From Flavobacterium sp. (lineage in GTDB: Bacteria > Bacteroidota > Bacteroidia > Flavobacteriales > Flavobacteriaceae), in NCBI GenBank assembly GCA_023253295.1, contig JALRGZ010000171.1, forward strand, positions 1-14,875: DNA of 14,875 bases. Reading direction: 5' to 3'. The position numbers and the translations under genes were made by a program. The notes under the pieces were generated by a model. It ran no database searches, was not told where the DNA came from, and saw only the letters and a list, made by a program, of their open reading frames with translations. Below are positions 6,454 to 14,693 of the stretch, in pieces; the first letter of the stretch is position 1, and each line of letters starts with the position of its first letter.

Positions 6454-7959
6454 TTAATCAATCCACAATACTGCATTTCCCTGTACTTCTAAATTGATTT
6501 TTTCGCTTACCGCTTTTACCCTAACACTATGTCCTCCAGGTGGCAAAACACTTGGTTTTTCAATTCGCCATAAATGCGAACTAATGGTTTCCGGTTTAAG
6601 AAACTTGGATATGGGTTGTTTATCAAATCTCCCTAATGCTTGCAAATAATAGAGTTTTTGGACTGTTGGATCAATGGCATAATATTTTTGCATCTCCATC
6701 CACTGCCCATTATCATAATTGATAGATACTTTAGTGCTTACATCAGCGGCAAAAACATTAGCATAAATAAAATCATCATTCAACGCATTCAGGCTGGTAT
6801 CCCATTCCTTTTTGTTCGGAACAGTGATATTTATCTGCTTATCCGGTGCAGCTCCTGAAACCTTATATGTAAAATCATATTTTTGATTATCTACAACAAC
6901 CTTCCAATACCCTTTGGGTGTACCATCATACATCATTGCAAACGGAATCTGATCGATGTCATGCGGTCCCTGCCACCATGAACCACAAACGGCTCCGGCT
7001 ACAAGTTCGTGAATGGAATTTTGATTTTCTCTTTCAAAATACTTATGATATTGAGTATGGGTATGACCAGCCGCAATAAAAACATTTGGAAACGGTTTTA
7101 AAATAGCTATCAAATCCTCCTTGTCTTTCATTTCCTCCAAAGGAATGTGCATATAGATTGCAACATTTTCAAAACGATCCTTCTCCAGTAGCACTAAATT
7201 TTTTATAAATTCAATTTGCATTGGATCTAATCTACCCTCATAACCTTTAGGATATAAAGGATTAATATTATTGAGCACTATATTTAATTGTTTTCCATAC
7301 TCAAAAGCATAATAAGAAGGCCCGAAAATATTTTCGAAACTTTTATCTCTATCTGCAAAGGTTTTTTCCTGAAAATCTAAATCATGATTCCCTATAGTAT
7401 AAAATACCGGAGCACCAATAAGTCCCAAAGTTTCAGACAAAGAGCCAAAAATAGATAAATTATCAAATGATAAATCTCCCAAAGGAACTATAAAATCAAT
7501 TGGTTTATCCATTAATTCTTCAGTTACTAATTTCCCCACATGATGTACATCATCAATAACATCTACCTGAGTATCTCCTAATAAAACAATACGTGTAGGC
7601 TTATTTTCATTATGGGAGTACAATGGAAAATCATATTTTTCCACGGACTTTATATTGTCAAACGGAACATAAAACTGAACTGAATTTTGTTTATTAACGC
7701 TAAACATATAAGATTCCGGTTTAATAATAAAAACAGTATTTCCTTCTATTTTAGTTATTTTATATTTTCCTTTTGAATCAGTCTTAACGATGTCTTTCCC
7801 ATTGGAAACTAAAACATTAGCTAACCCCGATTCTTCTTCATCTTTACTATTATTTTGATTTACATCAATGTAAACTATTCCTGAAAGCTTATTGGATGAC
7901 TGACCAAAACTGCTAACCGAAATCAATGAAAAAGCAACAATTAAAACAAATTTCTTCAT
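6454..7959 (-). CDS. Secreted calcineurin-like metallophosphoesterase with N- and C-terminal accessory domains
   Basis: 501 residues from the ATG at 7957-7959, one base after the stop of the upstream phosphatase gene. An in-frame upstream start at 7974 overlaps that gene and only puts five residues before the signal peptide. Residues 1-19 are a signal peptide ending SFG before Gln20. Residues about 25-75 form an SdrD-B/carboxypeptidase-regulatory-like beta domain (LSGIVYIDVNQNN). The metallophosphatase core follows, with metal-ligand motifs GDTQ (128-131), GD (161-162), GNHD (190-193), His271 and GHTHTQYH (298-305). The C-terminal part, from about 340, resembles the extra domain of the calcineurin-like phosphoesterase C-terminal family. 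The first motif has Gln where many members have His (D-x-H), which I recall as usual in this subgroup. It probably hydrolyses phosphomono- or diesters in the periplasm or at the surface. The substrate is unknown. Confidence 0.85.
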   Translation of the reverse strand: MKKFVLIVAFSLISVSSFGQSSNKLSGIVYIDVNQNNSKDEEESGLANVLVSNGKDIVKTDSKGKYKITKIEGNTVFIIKPESYMFSVNKQNSVQFYVPFDNIKSVEKYDFPLYSHNENKPTRIVLLGDTQVDVIDDVHHVGKLVTEELMDKPIDFIVPLGDLSFDNLSIFGSLSETLGLIGAPVFYTIGNHDLDFQEKTFADRDKSFENIFGPSYYAFEYGKQLNIVLNNINPLYPKGYEGRLDPMQIEFIKNLVLLEKDRFENVAIYMHIPLEEMKDKEDLIAILKPFPNVFIAAGHTHTQYHKYFERENQNSIHELVAGAVCGSWWQGPHDIDQIPFAMMYDGTPKGYWKVVVDNQKYDFTYKVSGAAPDKQINITVPNKKEWDTSLNALNDDFIYANVFAADVSTKVSINYDNGQWMEMQKYYAIDPTVQKLYYLQALGRFDKQPISKFLKPETISSHLWRIEKPSVLPPGGHSVRVKAVSEKINLEVQGNAVLWID

Positions 7960-7960
7960 C

Positions 7961-9766
7961 TTAATTTGTACCATTTAAAACTTCAAGCATTTTATGAAAC
8001 AACTCATTGTTCTCATAAACTCCCATAAATTTATCGGATTGCGGACCATAGGCAAAAATCGGCACCATAGTTCCGGTATGATCATGAGTAATAAAATCTC
8101 CTTCTATTTCATGCTTTTTTACATTTCCCTGAGGAATTGCAAATCCTGATGTTTCATGATCAGCAGTAATAATGACTAAAGTGCCTTCGTTATTATCAGC
8201 AAAAACCAGAGCTTCAGTGATTGCTTTGTCAAAATCCAATGTTTCGGCTACAATTCCGGCTACATTATTAGCATGCCCAAAACTGTCTATCTGTGCGCCT
8301 TCTACCATTAAGAAAAAAGGCTTGTTTTTCTTATTCAAAAATTCCAAACTATTTCGGGTAGCTTCAGCTAAGAAATTATCTCTACCGTCTAAAACAGAGG
8401 GCACTCCTTTTTCGGCAACCAAAACCCCGATAGAAGAACTGGCAGCTGATGGTATTTCAGCAATGGAGGATAACATTGAGAATTTAGTATCGATGTTCGT
8501 CCCTTTAAAATAGGAAGCTCCACCTCCAACAAATAAATTAAGTTTGCTCTTTATTAAATCAGCAGAAATTCCTTCACTATCAGATCGCTCATTTTTATGA
8601 GCATAAAATGCCGCTGGTGTTGCTCCAATGATTTCATCAGTGGTAATACATCCGGTTGAGAAATTTTTCTTTTGCAATAATTCTAAAATATTAACAATAG
8701 GCTTTCCTAAACTGTCAACTCCTATCGCTCTGTTATTTGTCTTATGTCCTGTTGCCAAAGCAGTTCCTGCTGCAGCAGAATCAGTTGTAAAATCATCTGC
8801 CGATTGTGTTTTTAACAAACCAAGACTTTTTAACTGCGTTAAAGTCAAAGCTCCATTATTAGCTAAAACAGCCGAAGAAATTTGGGTAAGGCCATTACCG
8901 TCACCAATAAGTAAAATGATATTTTTAACAGGCAATTGCTTTTGGTCAGTTTTATATGTTGGAACATATACTTTTGAAAAATTAGAAGCTGTAATGTACC
9001 TTTTAGATAATGAATTCACATATTCAACACAATCATAAGGCATATCCGTATTAACAATATCTACTCCTAAATCTAATAAAGCTTTCCATGAACTATTGGT
9101 ATCAGGTGAAGCCCAAAAACGAAATGGTTTATGAAAAGATTTTCCCTTAGCAATTACATTGGTAACACGCTTATAATCTTCATGTGTCAGTCTGCCTTTT
9201 CCGTTCCAAACCGAATACTTTTTAAAATCGGCACTCACCATAGCCACTTTATTCAAATTTTCAGGAGTCAATAGTGTATCTAATTCCTGATGATCAAAAT
9301 AAATATAAGCTGGGTATTTAAAATAAGTTGCTGAATTTGGTCTGTTACCTGAAATAATAATCCTGATATTTTTATTGTTAATCAGTATTTCATAATTTTT
9401 TAAAATCTTAATAAGACGATTTAATGTTGGTACGGCCTCAGTTTTGATATCAATTAATAAAAAAAGTTCTTTATCTTTTTTAAAGTCCATTTTTTGTGCT
9501 TGTACCAAAGAATTCAGATATAAATTTTCGAGAGTTCTTTCCGGACGAATATCTTTTTCGTTATGAGCCACAAACAAATTATTATCCTTCAAAAAGATAT
9601 CAGCTTCAATAGATGTTGCTCCATTTGCATAAGCATCCCAAAAAGGAACAGTCTGATTGTAATCATTATGAGAATGTACTTTAGTAGTGTTTTGAGCATA
9701 AAGTGTAATGCTTGTTCCTCCAAAAAGAAAAAACAAGATATAAATGAAATTAAAATAATGTTTCAT
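7961..9766 (-). CDS. Fusion of a GDPD/PI-PLC-like phosphodiesterase domain and an alkaline phosphatase domain
   Basis: 601 residues with two enzyme domains. Residues 1-25 are a signal peptide ending LYAQ. Residues about 29-260 are a GDPD/PI-PLC superfamily domain with HSHNDY (31-36), the metal-ligand pair Glu54 and Asp56, and a VAHNEKD segment with His68. Residues about 280-600 are an alkaline phosphatase domain with Asp289 (IGDGNG), nucleophile Ser330 (TDSAAAG), HK (341-342), ATPAAFYAH (382-390) with Arg394, the EGAQIDSFGH block (Glu489, Asp494, His498), ADH (535-537) and His563. These correspond to the known catalytic residues of E. coli PhoA, and none is missing. At the position of E. coli Asp153, often His in other members, this protein has Gly381. 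Both activities appear intact, so a phosphodiester could be cut and the product dephosphorylated by one protein. It starts about 180 bases after susD, beyond a terminator. Confidence 0.88.
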   Translation of the reverse strand: MKHYFNFIYILFFLFGGTSITLYAQNTTKVHSHNDYNQTVPFWDAYANGATSIEADIFLKDNNLFVAHNEKDIRPERTLENLYLNSLVQAQKMDFKKDKELFLLIDIKTEAVPTLNRLIKILKNYEILINNKNIRIIISGNRPNSATYFKYPAYIYFDHQELDTLLTPENLNKVAMVSADFKKYSVWNGKGRLTHEDYKRVTNVIAKGKSFHKPFRFWASPDTNSSWKALLDLGVDIVNTDMPYDCVEYVNSLSKRYITASNFSKVYVPTYKTDQKQLPVKNIILLIGDGNGLTQISSAVLANNGALTLTQLKSLGLLKTQSADDFTTDSAAAGTALATGHKTNNRAIGVDSLGKPIVNILELLQKKNFSTGCITTDEIIGATPAAFYAHKNERSDSEGISADLIKSKLNLFVGGGASYFKGTNIDTKFSMLSSIAEIPSAASSSIGVLVAEKGVPSVLDGRDNFLAEATRNSLEFLNKKNKPFFLMVEGAQIDSFGHANNVAGIVAETLDFDKAITEALVFADNNEGTLVIITADHETSGFAIPQGNVKKHEIEGDFITHDHTGTMVPIFAYGPQSDKFMGVYENNELFHKMLEVLNGTN

Positions 9767-9788
9767 TGAAAATGAGTTGATGAATTAT

Positions 9789-9819
9789 GTATGGTATTGC
9801 TTTATTTCTGTTTATCAAA
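9789..9819 (-). promoter_or_regulatory. Possible flavobacterial promoter for the phosphatase pair
   Basis: On the minus strand TTTG (9816-9819) is followed, after exactly 19 bases, by TACCATAC (9789-9796), a partial match to TAnnTTTG. It lies just downstream of the terminator at 9867-9923 and 22 bases before the start codon. The spacing is right and the -7 box is weak, so this is tentative. Confidence 0.35.
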
Positions 9820-9866
9820 TTCAATTAATAAATAAGTACAAGCTTTTCTTTTGTAATTGAAAAGAT

Positions 9867-9923
9867 AAAAAAATTAAAGGCTGTTATTAGCATTTGCTAC
9901 TGCAAAAACTAGCCAGCCTTTAA
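9867..9923 (-). terminator. Intrinsic terminator after susD, minus strand
   Basis: On the minus strand TTAAAGGCTG (9914-9923) pairs perfectly over 10 bases with CAGCCTTTAA (9874-9883) and is followed by seven T (A at 9867-9873). The 30-base loop contains a small inner stem, TAGC/GCTA. It lies 24 bases after the susD stop and before the phosphatase fusion gene. Confidence 0.85.
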
Positions 9924-9947
9924 CCAACAAAAATTTAACTTAAATTA

Positions 9948-11690
9948 TTAATACCCTTTATTTTGTATTAGGTATCCTGGAACATTAGAAGCTCCATCGA
10001 TAGCAACCTGAGGTATTGGGAACAATCTGTGATTAACATCAGTATCTGTTTTTTCAGTCCATGTGTCTTCATAATGTCCAAAACGAATCTGATTGGTTCT
10101 TCTTAAACCTTCCCAGTAAAATTCAAAACCTAATTCTCTGTATAAAATATCTAAAGAGATAGAAGGCAAAGCAGCAGGAATTGGGGCACGAGCCGTTCTG
10201 GAAGTTCTTACTTTATTCATATCAGCCAAAGCACCTGCTGTGTCTCCTTTTCTCAATTTAGCCTCAGCACGCATCAAATAAATTTCAGCATATCTCAACA
10301 ATACAATATCTACGCTACTAAAATTATTTCCATCAGGAGAAGTATGACTAAACTGGTATTTAGAAACTCTGTATCCTGTATGGTGTAATCTTCCTTCGTT
10401 AGTAAAATCTACTTGTAAAGTCAAATCAACATAACCCACATTTTTATCAGGTCCATTTCCCTTAGTTTGTTTTACAGGATAAATTCTGTATCCTGTATCA
10501 CATTTATAAAAAGCTCCATTTGGATCTTTTCTGGCAGCCCATGGAATTCCTCTTAAAATTCCTCTGTCGATTTCAAATTCTTCAGCTTTTACACAGTAAT
10601 AATGATTCTCATCATTTAAAGGAGATAATCCTGACAGATCCTTTAGGTTTTCCGGTACATGTGCATTATCCTGATAAAATCTTGCGTCCGCTTCAGCAGG
10701 ATCGACACTTCCATACGCATTCACCCAAGTTTGATAAAAATCTGGAGTAACTGCCGGTCCATCAGTTCCGTCAGCATTAATGGATTCCGGCCTTGGAAAC
10801 ATGGAACCAGGAATTGACCAATAAGCCCAACGGTTGTTTTCATCTTTTAAAACACCTCTTTGATCTAATGCAAATATTAATTCTTTATTAGAATTGTTGT
10901 CATCATTAAACAAATCAAAATATTCCGGTGACAACTGAAATTTACCTGAATTAATAATATTATCCGTATACTTAATTACCTTATCCATATCTTCAGTTGT
11001 AAACTGAGGAGTTCCGTAAGGATCTCTGTATACCGCTGCATTTAAATTTAATCTTGCCAAAAATCCCCAAACAGCAGCCTGAGTCATTCTACCCGGTCCT
11101 TTATCGTTATTAATCACATCTGCAACTGATAATAATTCGTTTTCGATATAATCGATAGCATCCTGACCTCTTAAAATTTCAGAAATAGAAGCTGATGATT
11201 CTTTTTTAAACACCAATCCCCAGCTGTCTAAAGTCAGCATATTCAAATAAGCTCTCAAAGCTTTCATCTCATACAGCGCCCCTTCAGCTTCTTTATTTCC
11301 GCTTTCAGCTAATGGAGTTAATACTTCAATTGCAGATAGTGCTCTTGAAATATTTATAGTTAATTCGTTCCAAGAACTCGTAACTAAATCATTTGTTGAA
11401 GTAATCGTATGAGAATGTGTTGCTAAAAATTTTCCTCCGTCATACCAGTCCGTTCCTCCTCGGTAAGGCAAAATAGCCTCATCACTGGCAATTAATTGTA
11501 GTCCAAAATAATTAGTATGGTACCAAGTAGATGAAATCTGACCATAAGCTGGAGCAATGGCACCACTTATGACTTCTGCCTGGCCAATACCTGTTAACGA
11601 CTCATCTAAAATTTCCTCATTCAAATTAGTACAACTCCAGTTCATTAATAAACTCGCTGAAAGAACTGCTAATAATATTTTATTTTTCAT
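9948..11690 (-). CDS. susD: SusD/RagB-family surface lipoprotein
   Basis: 580 residues. Signal peptide with lipobox LLMNWSC, lipidated at Cys20. SusD-like lipoproteins sit on the cell surface as a lid over the SusC channel and bind the nutrient. Family hallmarks are the TPR-like N-terminal half, LRYAEIYLMRAEAKLRKGD near 465-483, a following VRTSR segment, and RELGFEFYWEGLRR (518-531), ending in a typical VPGYLIQNKGY. Length is normal for the family. It starts 17 bases after the SusC stop, as expected for a SusCD pair. What it binds cannot be read from the sequence. The genes downstream encode phosphoesterases and no glycosidase, which points to a phosphorylated ligand. The symbol denotes family, not starch specificity. 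Confidence 0.92.
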   Translation of the reverse strand: MKNKILLAVLSASLLMNWSCTNLNEEILDESLTGIGQAEVISGAIAPAYGQISSTWYHTNYFGLQLIASDEAILPYRGGTDWYDGGKFLATHSHTITSTNDLVTSSWNELTINISRALSAIEVLTPLAESGNKEAEGALYEMKALRAYLNMLTLDSWGLVFKKESSASISEILRGQDAIDYIENELLSVADVINNDKGPGRMTQAAVWGFLARLNLNAAVYRDPYGTPQFTTEDMDKVIKYTDNIINSGKFQLSPEYFDLFNDDNNSNKELIFALDQRGVLKDENNRWAYWSIPGSMFPRPESINADGTDGPAVTPDFYQTWVNAYGSVDPAEADARFYQDNAHVPENLKDLSGLSPLNDENHYYCVKAEEFEIDRGILRGIPWAARKDPNGAFYKCDTGYRIYPVKQTKGNGPDKNVGYVDLTLQVDFTNEGRLHHTGYRVSKYQFSHTSPDGNNFSSVDIVLLRYAEIYLMRAEAKLRKGDTAGALADMNKVRTSRTARAPIPAALPSISLDILYRELGFEFYWEGLRRTNQIRFGHYEDTWTEKTDTDVNHRLFPIPQVAIDGASNVPGYLIQNKGY

Positions 11691-11707
11691 TTTTGATTCT
11701 TTTTTAA

Positions 11708-14677
11708 TTAAAATGCTACATTTAATCCAAACAATACAGTTCTGCTTTTTGGATAACTGAAATAATCAATTCCAAACGTCTGAATTCCTCCAATGGAACT
11801 TCCTGAATTGATTTCAGGGTCATATCCGCTATATTTAGTCAATACAAATAAATTTTGCCCTGTTACAGATAAACGAATATTCTGCATCACATTATCCAAT
11901 CCTAATAATTTAGGACTAAGATTATAACCTAAAGTGGCATTGTTTAATCTTAAGTAACTTCCGTTTTCTATATATCGGGTAGAAACTAAGTTAGAGTTAG
12001 AAGCTGACTCATTTGAAAATTCAATTGCTCTGTCAGTAGTATTGGAAGAATTTGCTAAATTTCCTCTATTGAACGAAGACATTGCTACGTGATTGTAAAT
12101 TTTATTACCTCCTGCTCCATTAAAATTCAATCCTAAATCGAAATTCTTATAATTAAAATTCATATGAAAAGCATAAATATATTTAGGAATAGCACTACCT
12201 TCTACTATACGGTCATTGTCTAAAATTTCACCATCATTGTTAATATCTGCATACTGACTCAAACCATCACTCCCAATTCCTGTAAAATCAACCATATAGA
12301 AAGAACCTATAGATTCCCCATTGAGAATTCCATTAATTGTAGCATTTGTCTGTCCTGCTCCCTGTGCAGCTCCAGTGGTTAAAATTTGATATGGAGATTT
12401 TACTACTTTATTTTTAGTCAAAGAGATGTTTCCACCTATATTATAACTAAAATCGGCTTTTTTATCGCTGTTGTATTCTAATGCCAATTCAACACCATTG
12501 TTTTTTATTTCCATATTAGGAATATTAGTCCAATAAGTTTTGGTAGGAGTAATTGGATCTGCCGGAGTTACTTCTAACAAAATATTTCCAGAAACTTTAT
12601 TAAAATAATCAATAGTACCTGTTAATCGATTGTTGAATAATCCAAAATCCAAACCTACGTTAGTTTGCGTAGAAACTTCCCATTGAATATCCGGATTAGC
12701 CAAACGGGTATAAACAGAACCATAAGGATAACCACTTAAATCAGTTGCTGATGGTTCTAACGGATAAGTGTCATTTCCTGAATTACTTTCAGTATAACTT
12801 GTTTTAGTAATTTTTGAAGGTATCTCCTGATTACCTGTCTGTCCCCAACTTGCTCTTAATTTTAAATTATTAACAATTTCTGAGTCTTTTAAAAAATCTT
12901 CTTTACTTATATTCCACCCTGCTGCAACCGATGGAAAATAACCGTATCTGTTATTTTTACCAAATTTAGAAGAACCATCAGCTCTCATTGTTCCTGTAAA
13001 CAAATATTTGTTATCATAAGAATAATTGACTCTACCAAAGAAAGACTGTAATTCGTTTTTAGTGGCATATGCCGATTTAGAAAGTACTTTATCAGCTGCT
13101 TCAATCTGATATCTTGGATCTACACCATTATCTGGGAATTCAGACAAATCGAAACTTTTCTGACTCACAAATGTCTTCTGATAAGTATGACCTAAAAGGA
13201 AATTAAAACTATGTGCTTCTTTATTCAAATTATAAGTCAGGGTATTTTCAAATAAAGAATTACTATTTGTTGTAGCAATCGTAGTCAATGAACCTGGTGA
13301 AGCATTAGTTTCAGCCGTATAAGGCTTATTCTGAATATCTCTGTCAGTCAGAGAATAATCCACTCCTAAATTTAACTTATACGTTAATCCTTTTATAATT
13401 TCGTAAGAAGGAGAAATATTTGCTAAAATTCGATTATTGTTCGTGTAATCTCCGTATAACTTTTCATTAATTAACGGATTACGTACATCATTACTCAAAT
13501 TAGTTGTTAGCACTCCATTTGTGTAAGGTGCATCAGTTGGATTCATTGTCAACATGTTTCCAACAATTGATCTTGCATCCGGACGAATGTTGTCTAATTT
13601 AGTAGCTGTCATATTAAATGCAACATTAAACTTATCATCAAGTGCTTTCTGAGTTAAATTTAAACGTCCTGAATAACGTTTCAAATTACTGTTTCTCAAA
13701 ATTCCTTCCTGATCATCATAGCCTACAGAAGCTGCATACGATGAAGTTTCTGTGCCGCCACTCATTGAGAAATTAACATTATTAGAAATTCCTGTTCTGG
13801 TTAATACATCCTGCCAATCTGTATCAGCTCCACCATCATATAAATTCCCATTTATTGCAGTAATATTATTTCTGAATTCATCGGCATTAAAAACAGCAAC
13901 TTTGTTAGCCAGATTAGAAAAAGCAGTAGACATTGAAAGGTTAATTTGTGATTTTCCTTTCTTCCCTTTTTTAGTGGTAATAACTATTACCCCATTAGCT
14001 GCTCTGGAACCGTAAATTGCTGTAGCCGAAGCGTCTTTTAAAACCTCAATACTTTCGATATCCTGTGGATTTATAAAGTTTAAAGGATTAGTAGCAACTC
14101 CATTTGCTGTATTATCCAAAGCAAAACCATCTACAACATAAAGAGGTGATGTACCTGAACGCAAGCTCCCTACACCACGGATAATAATATCCTGTGAAGC
14201 ACCTGGTTCACCACTGGCAGCCGTAACATTTACACCAGCTACTTTACCTTGTAGCAATTGTCCGGCATTAGCAACTACTCCTTTATTAAAATTTTCACTT
14301 TTTACTGAAGCAATCGAACCGGTAACATCAGATCTCTTTTGAGTTCCATAACCAATAACCACCACTTCATTCAATGAAGATGTTTCTTCACTTAAAGACA
14401 CATTTACTGTCTGATTTCCTGAAAAAGCAACTTCTTTAGTTTGAAAACCTACATAAGAAAAAACCAATACACCGCTTTTTTCCTTTAACTGAATTTTGAA
14501 GCTCCCATCAAAATCGGTTGACGTTCCCACCGAAGTTTGTCCTTTTAAATAAACAGAAACACCCGGTATAGGGGCTTTATCGGGATTAGAAACCACATTT
14601 CCTGTTACCGTTACCTGCGAATAGGAAAAAGACACAAAGCCTAAAGCAAGTATTAACATTAGATAAATTTTTTTCAT
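11708..14677 (-). CDS. susC: SusC/RagA-family TonB-dependent outer-membrane transporter
   Basis: 989 residues. A signal peptide ends SYS before Gln21. Residues about 22-98 are the carboxypeptidase-regulatory-like domain (VTGNVVSNPD through DGSFKI). The TonB-box-like segment is NEVVVIGYGTQKR (103-115). The plug domain contains YVVDG (180-184), IESIEVLKDASATAIYGSRA (208-227) and NGVIVITT (228-235). The remainder is the barrel, ending in the canonical aromatic VAF. It imports oligomeric substrates in a TonB-dependent way together with the SusD partner encoded just downstream. It contains no FecR-interacting N-terminal secretin-like (STN) domain, so anti-sigma control through this protein is unlikely. 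The start ATG gives a complete signal peptide and is near a consensus -7 box. Confidence 0.93.
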   Translation of the reverse strand: MKKIYLMLILALGFVSFSYSQVTVTGNVVSNPDKAPIPGVSVYLKGQTSVGTSTDFDGSFKIQLKEKSGVLVFSYVGFQTKEVAFSGNQTVNVSLSEETSSLNEVVVIGYGTQKRSDVTGSIASVKSENFNKGVVANAGQLLQGKVAGVNVTAASGEPGASQDIIIRGVGSLRSGTSPLYVVDGFALDNTANGVATNPLNFINPQDIESIEVLKDASATAIYGSRAANGVIVITTKKGKKGKSQINLSMSTAFSNLANKVAVFNADEFRNNITAINGNLYDGGADTDWQDVLTRTGISNNVNFSMSGGTETSSYAASVGYDDQEGILRNSNLKRYSGRLNLTQKALDDKFNVAFNMTATKLDNIRPDARSIVGNMLTMNPTDAPYTNGVLTTNLSNDVRNPLINEKLYGDYTNNNRILANISPSYEIIKGLTYKLNLGVDYSLTDRDIQNKPYTAETNASPGSLTTIATTNSNSLFENTLTYNLNKEAHSFNFLLGHTYQKTFVSQKSFDLSEFPDNGVDPRYQIEAADKVLSKSAYATKNELQSFFGRVNYSYDNKYLFTGTMRADGSSKFGKNNRYGYFPSVAAGWNISKEDFLKDSEIVNNLKLRASWGQTGNQEIPSKITKTSYTESNSGNDTYPLEPSATDLSGYPYGSVYTRLANPDIQWEVSTQTNVGLDFGLFNNRLTGTIDYFNKVSGNILLEVTPADPITPTKTYWTNIPNMEIKNNGVELALEYNSDKKADFSYNIGGNISLTKNKVVKSPYQILTTGAAQGAGQTNATINGILNGESIGSFYMVDFTGIGSDGLSQYADINNDGEILDNDRIVEGSAIPKYIYAFHMNFNYKNFDLGLNFNGAGGNKIYNHVAMSSFNRGNLANSSNTTDRAIEFSNESASNSNLVSTRYIENGSYLRLNNATLGYNLSPKLLGLDNVMQNIRLSVTGQNLFVLTKYSGYDPEINSGSSIGGIQTFGIDYFSYPKSRTVLFGLNVAF

Positions 14678-14693
14678 TTAATTAGTTATTTAG

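Noticed and set aside
7957..7974. A real overlap between the fusion phosphatase and the calcineurin-like phosphoesterase genes
   Set aside because: The overlap exists only if the upstream ATG at 7974 is used; the ATG at 7959 gives a standard signal peptide, with a one-base gap.
8172..9038. Open plus-strand frames inside the alkaline phosphatase fusion gene
   Set aside because: They lie wholly within a gene with a complete catalytic motif set, have no family signature, and appear to be antisense shadows.
6454..9766. Type IX secretion C-terminal domains on the two phosphoesterases
   Set aside because: Neither C-terminus shows the beta-sandwich sorting-domain pattern ending in a Lys-rich tail; ordinary signal-peptide export is sufficient.
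9767..9866. Pho-box-like phosphate-control site before the phosphatase genes
   Set aside because: I could not find two spaced direct repeats of a Pho-box type, and the consensus for this phylum is not secure enough to call one by eye.
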